Source: Pontibacter sp. HSC-36F09
Lineage (GTDB): Bacteria > Bacteroidota > Bacteroidia > Cytophagales > Hymenobacteraceae
DNA: 64,000 nt
Direction: 5' to 3'
NCBI RefSeq assembly: GCF_024171605.1
Contig: NZ_JALKAA010000008.1
Span: 62,001 to 126,000, forward strand
The notes below the pieces were generated by a model that did no database searches, was not told the DNA's origin, and was given only the letters and a program-made list of their open reading frames with translations. Below, in pieces: positions 52,684 to 63,014 of this stretch; the first letter of the stretch is position 1; the number at the start of each line of letters is the position of its first letter. Position numbers and translations under genes: made by a program.

Positions 52684-54114
52684 CTATCTAATATCCCAGA
52701 ATAGCTTAGTTGAGCTCGCATCACCGCCAATTGCTGACGCAGCAGCGGCATTGTTTGCCGGGTTGAGCGTTTGCTCGTTAACTGGGTAGATCAATCTTGT
52801 AGGTACGGTCAGGCCTTCTACTGGAGGAAGAAGCGTTGGAGCATCTAATCTTCTCCAGGTTATCCATGCGTCGTATCCACGGTTATAAAGTGCGATCCAC
52901 TCCTGTGTACCAATCTTCTGTCTCCAGTCGCCAGGAGCAGTCAGATAGTTTACGCTTGGCTGTAACAGGTATGCTGTAGCCTGAGCTGCTGTACCACCCC
53001 AATAGGTGATGGAAGCTGTAACAGCATTGTTGTAGTGCTCCATAGCAGTGCCACCTACATTGTAACCTCTTTCTACGGCTTCGGCAAGAAGGAATTCTAC
53101 CTCAGCGTAATCAAGCAACAGTGCTTCGAACGTAGGGTCAGCAATCTTCGGACTAACAGTCGAGAAACTAGTAAAGGTGTTAGGGAAGCCATACTTACCA
53201 CCTGCATACGCTCCATCAACCTGTGAGAAATAGAACTCTCTCCTTGGGTCATTACGCTGGTTCATAGCGTCAACCAGTGTGTTGGCAGCAACGTAGTCTT
53301 CACGAGTTGAAAGTGGACCTTTCACGTTAGAAGAGATCGGGTTGTTGTTCGGTGGTGCAGACAGGTATCCGAATGCTGCATTCTCAGCATTGCTTGATAT
53401 TACGCCACCTGCTACTGCTGATTCTGCTAAGGCTTTTGCTCTTGCATTGTCAACATCAGCTACTACCATACCTAGCTTCAGTTTAAGAGAGTTACCAAAC
53501 TTAAGCCAATTAGCCATGTTGCCACCGTAAAGAATGTCACCGCTTCCAGCAAATCCAGTTGTATTAGGATCAAGCTGTGCTACTGCTGTTTCAAGACGAG
53601 TTAGAATGTCCGCGTAAACAGTCTGTGCATCGTCGTATACAGGCAGTGCATTCTGAGAATTGAGCGCCTCAGAGTAGGGAATATCACCAAACGTGTTTAC
53701 CAGTACAGACCAGGTATATACTTCCATGATCTCGATCTGAGCCAACTGGTTTTTCTTAACGCCTTCAGCAAGCGTCGCATCTTCGGTAACGATTCTTTTT
53801 GCTTCAACAAAATCGTTCAGCACATCACGGTACAGGGTTGTCCACATGTTCTGTGGAATCAAACGTGATGTCATGTTATAGCGTGGCTCATCCAGGTACT
53901 GCGTGGATGTCCAGTGCTGCACATAAAAACGATAGTTGTTTGTGTTAACGTTTGGTGTTGTCAGCACATCTGCTAAGTTTTTGGTTGCACCCGTGAACAG
54001 GGTAACCGCCGGAACTACTGTCGCTTGTTTCTGGTCGACATTATACTCTTCCAGATCATCTACGCATGATGCCATAAACACCAGCGAGAATAAGCATATG
54101 ATAAGTTTCTTCAT
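52684..54114 (-). CDS. SusD/RagB-family outer-membrane lipoprotein, pair 1
   Basis: A 476-residue SusD-like lipoprotein of the SusD-like 2 type. The signal peptide MKKLIICLFSLVFMASC gives Cys17. The helical core includes IEIMEVYTWSVLVNTFGDIPYSEAL, and the C-terminal half has DYAEVEFLLAEAVERG and AWITWRRLDAPTLLPPVEGL. It lies 11 bp after its SusC partner. It is about two-thirds identical by eye to the SusD of pair 2, differing mostly in residues 30-60 and the loop region. Without nearby glycoside hydrolases the ligand may be a peptide or other nutrient. Confidence 0.94.
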   Translation of the reverse strand: MKKLIICLFSLVFMASCVDDLEEYNVDQKQATVVPAVTLFTGATKNLADVLTTPNVNTNNYRFYVQHWTSTQYLDEPRYNMTSRLIPQNMWTTLYRDVLNDFVEAKRIVTEDATLAEGVKKNQLAQIEIMEVYTWSVLVNTFGDIPYSEALNSQNALPVYDDAQTVYADILTRLETAVAQLDPNTTGFAGSGDILYGGNMANWLKFGNSLKLKLGMVVADVDNARAKALAESAVAGGVISSNAENAAFGYLSAPPNNNPISSNVKGPLSTREDYVAANTLVDAMNQRNDPRREFYFSQVDGAYAGGKYGFPNTFTSFSTVSPKIADPTFEALLLDYAEVEFLLAEAVERGYNVGGTAMEHYNNAVTASITYWGGTAAQATAYLLQPSVNYLTAPGDWRQKIGTQEWIALYNRGYDAWITWRRLDAPTLLPPVEGLTVPTRLIYPVNEQTLNPANNAAAASAIGGDASSTKLFWDIR

Positions 54115-54125
54115 TTTCTGATATT

Positions 54126-57100
54126 TTAGAAATTTAATTTAACGTTGAAGCCATAAGTTCTAACAGCTGGGTAAGCACCAGACTGATATCCTCTACCAGC
54201 GTTACCTGAGCTCAGACCTTCTTCAGGGTCAGAGTACTCCATGTTCTTGTGGATGATCCACAGGTTACGACCGATCAACTGCAGATCAACGCCTTTTACG
54301 AAGCCCAGGTTCCCAATAACTGACTCAGGCAAAGCATAAGAAAGAGCAACTTCTCTCAGCTTCACGAAGCTACCATCGAACACATACATGGCGCGCGGAG
54401 CACCATTGTAGTTATCAGCTGCGTAACCGTAAGGAGTCATACCGTCACCATCTTGGTTCTCAGCATAGATGTCGTTTGGAGTACCATCTTCCTTAACACC
54501 TGGCAGCTTTACACCACCACCTTCTGCAGCTGGGTCACGAGTAGGATTACCCTTATCGTTCAAGCCAGCAGTGTGGGCATACAAACCGGTTGCTTCGCCA
54601 TACCACTGGTCAAGAGAGAATACATCTCCACCCTTGCGAACATCGATCAGGAAGCCCAATGACACACCTTTGTACGTTAAGGTGTTGTTGAAACCGCCAG
54701 TCCAGTCTGGGTTTGGATTACCAATGATAAGGTCAGATCTTTCTGACAACAGGTAGTATCCGTTCTCTCCAACTGTTTTCTGACCATTCGTGTAAACGAA
54801 GTCGTTACCACGAATTACACCGTAAGGCTGGCCAATGGCAGCGTTCAGAGAAACACCACCCTGGAAAGAAGCAAGTGTCAGGTTCTCCACATCTTCGTAC
54901 AGGCTGATAACTTTGTTTCTGTTGCGAGCGAAGTTGAAGTTCATGGTCCAGGTAAGGTCACCTGTCTGAACTGGCGTTACAAAAGCAGCAATCTCAAAAC
55001 CTTTGTTTTCTACTTCACCAGCGTTAACGTAACGGTTTGTATAACCTGACGCAGCAGTCTGACTAACAGGCATGATCTGGTCAATCTGGTTTTCCTTGTA
55101 CACAGTGAAGTCGAATCCGAACAGGTTGTTGAAGAACTCAGCTTCTATACCTGCTTCCATACTCTTCTTTCTTTCTGGCTTCAGGTTAGGGTTGTTCTTC
55201 GTGCTTGGAAGCGAGAAGATCGGAGTTGAGCCAAAACCGGTTGGCTTAAAATACACATCATAGATACTCAACGGAGGAGCGTCGTTACCTACTTCTGCGT
55301 AGTTAATTCTCGCCTTACCATGTGATAACCACGATGTTTCCATAAGGTTAGAGAATATTACGTTCACACCAGCAGCTGGGTAGAAGTAAGCGTTATCGCC
55401 TTTTGGAAGTGTAGTAGACCTATCCTGACGAGCAGAAAGCTCCATGTAGTAGGTGTCTCTAAAGCCAAAGTTTACGTTGGCGAAAATACCGTCTACACCT
55501 CTGCGCCAGTAAGTTTCAGACGGAGGATTTACCGGGCTTGCTGAGTTGGAGATAGAGTACAGCTTCGGAACAACCAGACCACCGTTTGTTGCTGTAAAGA
55601 TAGATTCAGCACGGTCTCTGCGAAGGTTAGTACCTAACAAACCTGTAAAGCTCAACTCTTCAGAGATATCTTTGTTGAAGTTCAACATGAAGTCGAAGTT
55701 CGTCTCGTTGAAGTCTCTGTTATACCTGGAGTAGCTACTCAGGCCAGCACTACCAACTGCATCGCGCTCTTCCTGCATGTCACTGGTAGTGTTGAAAGCG
55801 GCTCTACCCATGGCGCTCATCCAATCAGTGATTTTGTAATTAACAGTTGCATAACCGTAGATGTTATCTCTGCTGTCATTCGCGTAGTTTTCGTACTGCG
55901 TCCAGTATGGGTTGTCAGAGTAAATAGGACCTGTGTTAGAGCTGTTCCAGTTCCAGGTAATGTTCTGGCGGTTTCTGAAGTAAGCGTCTTTCTGCTCTTT
56001 CAGATCCACGTTGGTTTGCCACCACTGGCGGAACTGCTGGTTAGGGTTAGTACCGCTATAACCAGTACCATATCTACCCATACCTACTGTACGCGTGTAG
56101 TTACCTGAAGCAGACACTGTCAGTCTTTCAGTAGCCTCGTAAGAAGCATTGAAGTTAAACATGTCTTTGTCTATTGTGGAGTTTGGCAAGTTACCTTTGA
56201 TATCGTTACGGGTGTAACCAAGGTTGAAGGTTGTCTTGTCGCTACCACCACTCAGTACCACGCTCTGGTTAGAGTTAAGGCCTGTTTCATAGAAAGCAGT
56301 AGGATCGTTTGCAGCAGCTACCCAAGGTCTTGTTTTGCCAAAGTTTGGATGAAGCGGATCGATTGCATCCCACTGGTAAACCTGCAGGTTCGGATCGAAT
56401 CTAGGACCGTACGAAGCGTCATCCTGGTATCTTACCACCGGTGCTACACCGCTGCCTAAATCTTTAGGAGCACGGAAGCCCTGGAAGTAACCACCACCAT
56501 ACTCTTTCTGGTATTTAACATAAGTGCTCTTATCGATGTTGCTCCAGGTAACACCGCTGTTCACAGCTATGTTAAGGCTATTTTTAGCACCTTTTTTGGT
56601 CGTGATCATGATCACGCCATTGGCTGCACGCGAACCGTAGAGTGCTGTTGCGGCTGCACCTTTCAGCACGTTCACAGACTCAATGTTATCAGGGTTCAAG
56701 TCGGCTGCAGCGTTACCAAAGTCAGCACCGCCACCACCAGTAGCCTGGCTAGAACCGTTGTTGTTGGCATTACTTACCGGCACACCGTCAATAACGAAAA
56801 GCGCTTGGTTGTTACCTGTAAGGGAAGAATAACCACGAATGATCACGTTAGTAGAGCCACCCATAGTGTTGTTGGTTCTGATGTCCAGACCAGCCACTTT
56901 ACCTGAGAGGGAGTTTACTACGTTTTCATTTCTGGCACGGGTGATCTGGTCTCCGCTAACTTCCTGAGCTGAATAGGCCAGCTCGTTTCTGTTACGCTCG
57001 ATACCGAGAGCGGTCACCACAACCTCACCCAACTGGCGGGTATCGGTTCCCATAGACACGTTTATGGTCGATTGGTTTCCGATTGGCCGTTCAACTGTCT

Positions 57101-57338
57101 GATAGCCGATGAAGCGAAATACAAGGGTGTTGCTGCCTTCCGGCACATTCACAGTAAAGGTACCGTCCGCCCCTGAGGCAGTACCCACTGATGTGCCTTT
57201 CACCAGGACTGTAACCCCTGGCAGCGGCTGATTGGTAGTAGCGTCTGTCACCGTACCGGTGATCGCCCTGACTTGAGCCATGGCCTCATGAATAAAGGCC
57301 GACACAAGCAGCAGGCATAGCATTAGAATTTTTTTCAT
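54126..57338 (-). CDS. SusC/RagA-family TonB-linked outer-membrane protein, pair 1
   Basis: A 1070-residue SusC-type importer. The signal peptide (1-21, ending AMA) is followed by a carboxypeptidase-regulatory-like domain (TGTVTDATTNQPLPGVTVLVKGTSVGT). Next comes the TonB-box region (LGEVVVTALGIERNRNELAYS) and the SusC plug (NSLSGKVAGLDIRTNNTMGGSTNVIIRG, VLKGAAATALYGSRAANGVIMITTKKG). A large barrel ends in FNVKLNF. It is powered by TonB/ExbB/ExbD and forms a pedal-bin complex with the SusD encoded next. It has a paralogue at 59805-63014. Very few AGGTATA heptamers occur here. Confidence 0.96.
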   Translation of the reverse strand: MKKILMLCLLLVSAFIHEAMAQVRAITGTVTDATTNQPLPGVTVLVKGTSVGTASGADGTFTVNVPEGSNTLVFRFIGYQTVERPIGNQSTINVSMGTDTRQLGEVVVTALGIERNRNELAYSAQEVSGDQITRARNENVVNSLSGKVAGLDIRTNNTMGGSTNVIIRGYSSLTGNNQALFVIDGVPVSNANNNGSSQATGGGGADFGNAAADLNPDNIESVNVLKGAAATALYGSRAANGVIMITTKKGAKNSLNIAVNSGVTWSNIDKSTYVKYQKEYGGGYFQGFRAPKDLGSGVAPVVRYQDDASYGPRFDPNLQVYQWDAIDPLHPNFGKTRPWVAAANDPTAFYETGLNSNQSVVLSGGSDKTTFNLGYTRNDIKGNLPNSTIDKDMFNFNASYEATERLTVSASGNYTRTVGMGRYGTGYSGTNPNQQFRQWWQTNVDLKEQKDAYFRNRQNITWNWNSSNTGPIYSDNPYWTQYENYANDSRDNIYGYATVNYKITDWMSAMGRAAFNTTSDMQEERDAVGSAGLSSYSRYNRDFNETNFDFMLNFNKDISEELSFTGLLGTNLRRDRAESIFTATNGGLVVPKLYSISNSASPVNPPSETYWRRGVDGIFANVNFGFRDTYYMELSARQDRSTTLPKGDNAYFYPAAGVNVIFSNLMETSWLSHGKARINYAEVGNDAPPLSIYDVYFKPTGFGSTPIFSLPSTKNNPNLKPERKKSMEAGIEAEFFNNLFGFDFTVYKENQIDQIMPVSQTAASGYTNRYVNAGEVENKGFEIAAFVTPVQTGDLTWTMNFNFARNRNKVISLYEDVENLTLASFQGGVSLNAAIGQPYGVIRGNDFVYTNGQKTVGENGYYLLSERSDLIIGNPNPDWTGGFNNTLTYKGVSLGFLIDVRKGGDVFSLDQWYGEATGLYAHTAGLNDKGNPTRDPAAEGGGVKLPGVKEDGTPNDIYAENQDGDGMTPYGYAADNYNGAPRAMYVFDGSFVKLREVALSYALPESVIGNLGFVKGVDLQLIGRNLWIIHKNMEYSDPEEGLSSGNAGRGYQSGAYPAVRTYGFNVKLNF

Positions 57339-58296
57339 TGCGCTGTTTGTTTAGGTAAGAATTAAATCAAAATAGTTAAGGTGTTATTTTATCACTTCGC
57401 TGGATAGCAGCGTCAGTTTGTTTGTTTTAAGTTAAATACTGAGCTAATGCTCGCTTTATTTGTTAATCACCTCCTTCATCTATGCTTCCCTTCACTTCCG
57501 AGATTGAATACTTTACAATAATGCCGACAAAAGCTTCTGATACAGGTTTATGTGCTTACTTATCTAAATTGCCGGAACCAACATATTCACGGGACAGAAG
57601 CACGACCCTAAACAGATAATTATCTTCAACAAAACTTGTATCAGATACCGAGAAAATTAAATTATATCAAATTATTTATCAAAATAAGGATATAGCTGTA
57701 GTTAGGACAGACAGTCTAAGCCTGCAAACTACAGTCAGATAGCCTTAAAATCAGGCTATGTAAATCGATAAATACTTAGGAGGCCGCTAGCTTTGCTGAA
57801 ATGGGTAAGCGGCAATGGGGCAAAGATAACTCTGAGAATAGTAGAGGTCTTTTCATTGTTTTAAATTGTTTAAGGTGAGAGATGCTCAATTTTAAAGAAT
57901 GTTTTCGGTTTTCACAAATATTTAATGCGTTTTTTGACCTCAAAAGCAAATCTTAAGAATTTTCACAGCGACTCATAGGTAGTTAATGTAAGCAGAATCC
58001 GAGCAAAGCAATAAAAACTCCTCCTTATACGGACTTGTATAGGAAAGGATAAATTTATTCAATACGATAACAAAAAAGTTAAATTTTTAAAACATAACGT
58101 GAACAAAATCAAGATTTTAGTCTCCCTTAGTGTCAGGTATAGCAACTTGATGAAACTGATCTATTTCTCGGTTTTTTAGTTGGCAGGCAATAAAACAGGG
58201 CTGTCTATGGATCGCAGCTAGCTTTCACTTTAAGGCTCCCGGGTATTTAATTACAATTCAACAGCTCATGATTTGAGACTTATCTGGTAGTAAAAG
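57339..58296. other. Long upstream region of SusCD pair 1
   Basis: About 960 bp of AT-rich sequence with no convincing gene on either strand. It holds a TATCTTTG box (minus strand, 57821-57828) that may start the SusCD transcript, and a weak dyad CCTTATAC / GTATAGG near 58022-58043. If that promoter is used the leader is about 480 nt. Confidence 0.4.
57821..57828 (-). promoter_or_regulatory. Putative -7 box upstream of SusC 1
   Basis: On the minus strand TATCTTTG, an exact TAnnTTTG match, 482 bp before the susC start codon. No -33 partner is clear. Confidence 0.3.
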
Positions 58297-58326
58297 AAAA
58301 ATGCCCCCGAACCCGGGGGCATTTTT
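58297..58326 (-). terminator. Terminator of SusCD pair 2
   Basis: A 12-bp perfect stem (AAAAATGCCCCC and complement) with a 6-nt loop, 45 bp past the susD stop and followed by a T-rich stretch on the minus strand. Confidence 0.85.
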
Positions 58327-58371
58327 CAATAGGTAAACTACTACTATATTAATCAGTCATGCTTTCGTCAA

Positions 58372-59793
58372 TCAATTCACATCCCAGAACAGCTTGGTAG
58401 AGCTTTCGTCTCCTCCTATGGCCGATGCCGCTGCTTCGCGGTTGTTCGGGTTCAGCGTCTGCTCATTGACAGGGTAGATCAATCTGGTTGGCACGATCAA
58501 TCCTTCTACCGGCGGTGTCAGGGTTGGTGCATCCAATCTTCTCCAGGTCAACCAAGCCTCATAACCGCGGTTAAAGAAAGCAATCCATGCCTGTTTACCT
58601 ATCTTCTGCTTCCAGTCACCAGGCGCTGTGGCGTAGTTAACTCCAGGTTGGGCCAGATAAGCAGTTGCCTCGGCTTCTGTTCCTCCCCAGTACAGAATGG
58701 ATGCCCTGATAGCTGCATTGTAATGTTCGGCGGCAGACCCGGCAATAAATCCCCTTTCTACAGCTTCAGCCAACAGAAACTCTACCTCGGCATAATCCAG
58801 CAGTACACCCGGAAAATCAAGGGCCGCTACTTTCTCACTTACGGTAGAGTTTTCTTCATAATTGTTCGCAAAGCCAACTCTGCCACCAATAAATTGTCCA
58901 TTAACATCTGTAAAGTACTGCGGTCTCCTGGGGTCATTCAGCGAATTCATCACATCAACCAATGTACTGGCTGCTATAAAGTCTTCTCTTGCTGAAAGCG
59001 GACCTGTCACGTTATCAGAAATCGGGTTGTTGTTCGGAGTTGCAGCCGTGTAGGGGAATAAGGCATTGTCTGCATTGCTTGTGAACACATTGGGCGCAGC
59101 TTCTGCTACAAGCGTTCCGGCTTTGGCGGGGTCAACATCGGCTATCACCATGGCTAACCGCAGCTTCAGAGAATTACCGAACTTCACCCACTGCGTCATG
59201 TCCCCATTGTAAAGCACATCCCCTTCTTCAAACCCAGATTCTTCAATGTTGATTAGACCAAGTGCCATATCAAGGCGCTCCAGGATATCGTTGTAAATCG
59301 CCTGGTCGTCGTCGTATACCGGCTGCGTATTGGTCGGATCAAGCGCCTCTGTGTAAGGTATATCACCAAAAGTGGTCACCAGAATAGACCAAGCGTATAC
59401 CTCCATGATCTCAATCTGAGCCAGCTGGTTGTTTTTAAGTACCGGATCAATCGTCTCATTGGCATTTAATAGCCTTTTGGCTTCTTTCAAGTCGGCCAGC
59501 ACGTCCCGGTATAGCGCATTCCAAAAGTTTTGAGGAATCAAGCGGCCAGTCATGTTGTACCTGGGCTCCTCTACATATTGCGTTGTAGCCCAGTGCTGCA
59601 CATACAACCTGATGTTGTTTGTGTTCACGTTCGGCGTGGTCAACACATCCGTCAGGCCCAACAGAGCATTGGTGAACAGCGTGGCGGGCGGGACATCGGT
59701 TGCCCGCTTCGTGTCAATATTATATTCATCCAGGTCGTCTACGCACGCTGCCATAAACACCAGCGAGAATAAGCATATGATTAATTTTTTCAT
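58372..59793 (-). CDS. SusD/RagB-family outer-membrane lipoprotein, pair 2
   Basis: A 473-residue SusD-like lipoprotein, paralogue of the one at 52684. The signal peptide is almost the same (MKKLIICLFSLVFMAAC, Cys17), and LTTPNVNTNN, EPRYNMT and AWLTWRRLDAPTLTPPVEGL are shared. Differences cluster in segments such as residues 25-50 and 180-200, where ligand-contacting loops would lie, so the two pairs may bind different nutrients. It follows its SusC by 11 bp. Confidence 0.94.
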   Translation of the reverse strand: MKKLIICLFSLVFMAACVDDLDEYNIDTKRATDVPPATLFTNALLGLTDVLTTPNVNTNNIRLYVQHWATTQYVEEPRYNMTGRLIPQNFWNALYRDVLADLKEAKRLLNANETIDPVLKNNQLAQIEIMEVYAWSILVTTFGDIPYTEALDPTNTQPVYDDDQAIYNDILERLDMALGLINIEESGFEEGDVLYNGDMTQWVKFGNSLKLRLAMVIADVDPAKAGTLVAEAAPNVFTSNADNALFPYTAATPNNNPISDNVTGPLSAREDFIAASTLVDVMNSLNDPRRPQYFTDVNGQFIGGRVGFANNYEENSTVSEKVAALDFPGVLLDYAEVEFLLAEAVERGFIAGSAAEHYNAAIRASILYWGGTEAEATAYLAQPGVNYATAPGDWKQKIGKQAWIAFFNRGYEAWLTWRRLDAPTLTPPVEGLIVPTRLIYPVNEQTLNPNNREAAASAIGGDESSTKLFWDVN

Positions 59794-59804
59794 CTCTCGT
59801 TAGT

Positions 59805-62800
59805 TTAGAAATTAAATCTGACGTTAAATCCGTAGTTTCTGAAGGCAGGGTATGCGCCAGACTGATACCCTCTGGATGCGTTGCCCGAACTCAAGCCTTC
59901 TTCCGGATCGGAGTAATCCATGTTCTTGTGGATAATCCACAGATTTCGGCCAATCAATTGTATATCGACCCCTTTGATAAAGCCAAGGTTTTCCATTAAG
60001 GTCTGTGGCAGGGCATAGGAAAGGGCAACTTCTCTCAGCTTCACGAAGCTGCCGTCGAACACGTACATGGCCCTCGGGGCCTCTATACCACCGGCAGCAT
60101 ATCCAAAGGGAGTCGCTCCATTACCGTCCGTATTCTCTGCATAGACGTCGTTCGGGGTTCCGTCCTCTTTCACGCCGGGCAGCAGTACACCACCGCCTTC
60201 AGCTACCGGAAGACGAGAAGGATTTCCCTTGTCGTTCAACCCGGCAGAATTCGGATACAGGCCCGTTGCCTCGCCATACCACTGGTCGAGCGAGAATATA
60301 TCACCGCCATGGCGCACATCTACCAGGAAGCCGAGCGACACACCTTTAAAGGTCAGCGTGTTGTTAACCCCACCGGTCCAGTCCGGGTTCGGATCACCGA
60401 TAATGTCAGACGCGTTGCCAGAGTTTATGTAGTAGCCATCGGAGTTCACGGTCTTTTGCCCATTTGTGTAGACAAAGTCAGTGCCTCTGATCACACCAAA
60501 TGGTTGCCCAACGGCAGCGTTAAGTGACACACCGCCCTGGAAAGTGGCCAGCGGTATGTTCTGAACATCCTGGTACAGGCTCTTGACCTCACTTCGGTTT
60601 CGGGCGAAGTTGATGTTGATGTTCCATGAGAAATCACCTGTCTGAACTGGCGTTGCAAAAGCAGCCACCTCAAATCCTTTGTTTTCCACCTCACCGGCAT
60701 TCACCCACTGTGCTGTGTAGCCTGTGGCGCCAGTAGTAGACACGTTGATGATTTGATCTACTGTGCTGGAACGATAGTAGGTGAAGTCAAATCCAAACAG
60801 GCTATTGAAGAAGTCTGCCTCAATACCAGCCTCAAAGCTTTTGGTTCTCTCAGGCTTCAGGTCCTCATTGTTTTTGGTATTCGGAATCGAGAAGAGAGGA
60901 ATGGAGCCTAATCCTGTTGGCTGTGTGTACACATCGAATATACTGAATGCCGGAGCACTGTTGCCTACCTCAGCATAGTTTACCCGAAGCTTACCCCCTG
61001 ACAGAAATGGTAGCTGGAGGAGGTTGGAGAATACCACGTTTCCAGCTATAGAAGGATAGAAGTAGGAGTTGTCTCCTTCTGGCAATGTTGTGGATTTATC
61101 CCGACGGGCAGAAAGCTCGAGGAAGTAGGTTTCTCTGAAGCCAATGTTTGCATTCGCAAAAATGCCGTCAACACCTATACGCTCAAAGTTTTCAATAGGC
61201 GCCGTGATGGGGTTTACTGAGTTTGACAGCGTGTATAACCTTGGCACGACAAGACCACCGTTGGTAGTCGCTCTAATATCTCTGAGCCGGTTTCTGCGCA
61301 GGTTGGTTCCAATTAAACCATTCAGGCTAATATCTTCTGTAAGATCTCTGTTGAAGTTTAAGAAGAGGTCATAGTTGGTTTCATTGAATTCCCTGTCATA
61401 TCGCTCAAACTCACTCACATCGGCACTTCCTACGGCTACACGCTCTTCCTGCATATCTGTGGTTGTGTTATAAGTGACTCTGCCCATTAAGTTTAACCAG
61501 TCTGTAAACTTGTAGGTAGCAGTTACATAACCATAGAAGTTGTCTCTGGCGTCGTTAGAGTAGTTCTCGAATCTGGTCCAGTAGGGGTTATCAGAGTAGA
61601 TAGGACCTGTGTTTGCCGCATTCCAGTTCCAGGTAATGTTCTGGCGGTTTCTGAAATAAGCCTCCTCCTGCTCTTCAATATCTACGTTGGTCTGCCACCA
61701 TTGCCTGAACTGCTGGTTAGGGTTACGGCCCTGGTAGCCTGTGCCATACCTACCTACACCCACTGTGCGCGAGTAATTGGCAGAAGCACTAACCGATATC
61801 TTTTCAGTTGCCTCAAAAGAACCCGTAAAGTTAAACAGGTCTTTATCGAGCGTTGCATTGGGCAGGTTTCCTTTTATATCGTTTCGGGTATAACCTACAT
61901 TGAAGGTAGTCTTATCGCCGCCGCCACTGATCATGATACTCTGGTTAGAGTTAACACCGGTCTCATAAAAATCACGGGGGTCGTTTTCAGCAGCTAACCA
62001 AGGCCTTGTCTGTCCAAAGTTCGGGTGAAGCGGATCAATAGCGTCCCATTGGTATACCTGTAGGTTCGGATCGAATCTTGGACCATAAGAAGCATCATCC
62101 TGAAAACGAACTACCGGCGCAACCCCACTGCCTAAGTCAGATGATGTACGGAACCCCTGGAAGTAGCCCGCCCCATACTCTTTCTGGTAGTCAACATAAG
62201 TGCTCCTGTCCATTGTGCTCCAGGTAACACCACTGTTAACTGTAATATTCAGGCTATTTTTTGCGCCTTTTTTGGTCGTGATCATGATAACGCCGTTGGC
62301 CGCGCGCGAACCATACAGCGCTGTTGCTGCTGCCCCCTTCAGTACGTTCACAGACTCAATGTTATCAGGGTTCAAGTCTGCAGCAGCGTTACCAAAGTCA
62401 GTACCCGTCCTGCCAGACTGCTGGTCAGCGGTATTGGTATTGGCATTACTTACCGGTACACCGTCAATAACGAACAGTGCCTGGTTATTGCCAGTAATGG
62501 ATTTGTTACCGCGAATAATCACGTTAGTAGAGCCACCCATAGTATTGTTGGAACGAATATCAAGACCGGCCACTTTACCTGAGAGGGAGTTCACAAAGTC
62601 GGCAGGTCTTGTACGTGTTATCTGTTCACCACTCACCTGCTGGGCAGAATAAGCCAGCTCATTCTTGTTTCGTTCGATACCCAAAGCTGTTACCACTACC
62701 TCGCCCAGTTGTTCTGCGGCCAGAGGGAGTGCTACATTAATAGAAGTAGCGTCTCCAATGGGACGCTCAGTAGTACGATAACCGATAAACCGGAATTCTA

Positions 62801-63014
62801 AGGTAGTGCCGCCGTCTGGGACCGTTATAGAGTAGTTTCCATCGGCACCTGTGGCGGTACCAACGGTTGTTCCCTTCACCAGTACTGCTACCCCTGGTAA
62901 AGGCTGATTTGTGGAAGCGTCCGTTACATTGCCGGTAATGACCCTTCCCTGGGCCAGCACCTGTAGCTGCAATGCAAAGATCAGTAAGAAGCTTATTGCT
63001 AGAAGTTTTTTCAT
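59805..63014 (-). CDS. SusC/RagA-family TonB-linked outer-membrane protein, pair 2
   Basis: A 1069-residue SusC-type importer with the same architecture as the pair-1 protein: signal peptide ending VLA, regulatory-like domain (TGNVTDASTNQPLPGVAVLVKGTTVGT), TonB-box region (LGEVVVTALGIERNKNELAYS), plug and barrel ending FNVRFNF. The plug is almost identical to that of pair 1 while barrel loops differ more (for example after SNANTNTADQQSGRTG). The two pairs appear to have arisen by tandem duplication. Right of it lies feoB, which is not obviously linked. Confidence 0.96.
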   Translation of the reverse strand: MKKLLAISFLLIFALQLQVLAQGRVITGNVTDASTNQPLPGVAVLVKGTTVGTATGADGNYSITVPDGGTTLEFRFIGYRTTERPIGDATSINVALPLAAEQLGEVVVTALGIERNKNELAYSAQQVSGEQITRTRPADFVNSLSGKVAGLDIRSNNTMGGSTNVIIRGNKSITGNNQALFVIDGVPVSNANTNTADQQSGRTGTDFGNAAADLNPDNIESVNVLKGAAATALYGSRAANGVIMITTKKGAKNSLNITVNSGVTWSTMDRSTYVDYQKEYGAGYFQGFRTSSDLGSGVAPVVRFQDDASYGPRFDPNLQVYQWDAIDPLHPNFGQTRPWLAAENDPRDFYETGVNSNQSIMISGGGDKTTFNVGYTRNDIKGNLPNATLDKDLFNFTGSFEATEKISVSASANYSRTVGVGRYGTGYQGRNPNQQFRQWWQTNVDIEEQEEAYFRNRQNITWNWNAANTGPIYSDNPYWTRFENYSNDARDNFYGYVTATYKFTDWLNLMGRVTYNTTTDMQEERVAVGSADVSEFERYDREFNETNYDLFLNFNRDLTEDISLNGLIGTNLRRNRLRDIRATTNGGLVVPRLYTLSNSVNPITAPIENFERIGVDGIFANANIGFRETYFLELSARRDKSTTLPEGDNSYFYPSIAGNVVFSNLLQLPFLSGGKLRVNYAEVGNSAPAFSIFDVYTQPTGLGSIPLFSIPNTKNNEDLKPERTKSFEAGIEADFFNSLFGFDFTYYRSSTVDQIINVSTTGATGYTAQWVNAGEVENKGFEVAAFATPVQTGDFSWNININFARNRSEVKSLYQDVQNIPLATFQGGVSLNAAVGQPFGVIRGTDFVYTNGQKTVNSDGYYINSGNASDIIGDPNPDWTGGVNNTLTFKGVSLGFLVDVRHGGDIFSLDQWYGEATGLYPNSAGLNDKGNPSRLPVAEGGGVLLPGVKEDGTPNDVYAENTDGNGATPFGYAAGGIEAPRAMYVFDGSFVKLREVALSYALPQTLMENLGFIKGVDIQLIGRNLWIIHKNMDYSDPEEGLSSGNASRGYQSGAYPAFRNYGFNVRFNF

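Noticed and set aside
57339-58371. Possible small gene or RNA in the long spacer
   Set aside because: No frame with plausible start, length and composition was found, and no tRNA-like or clear structured RNA fold was recognised.
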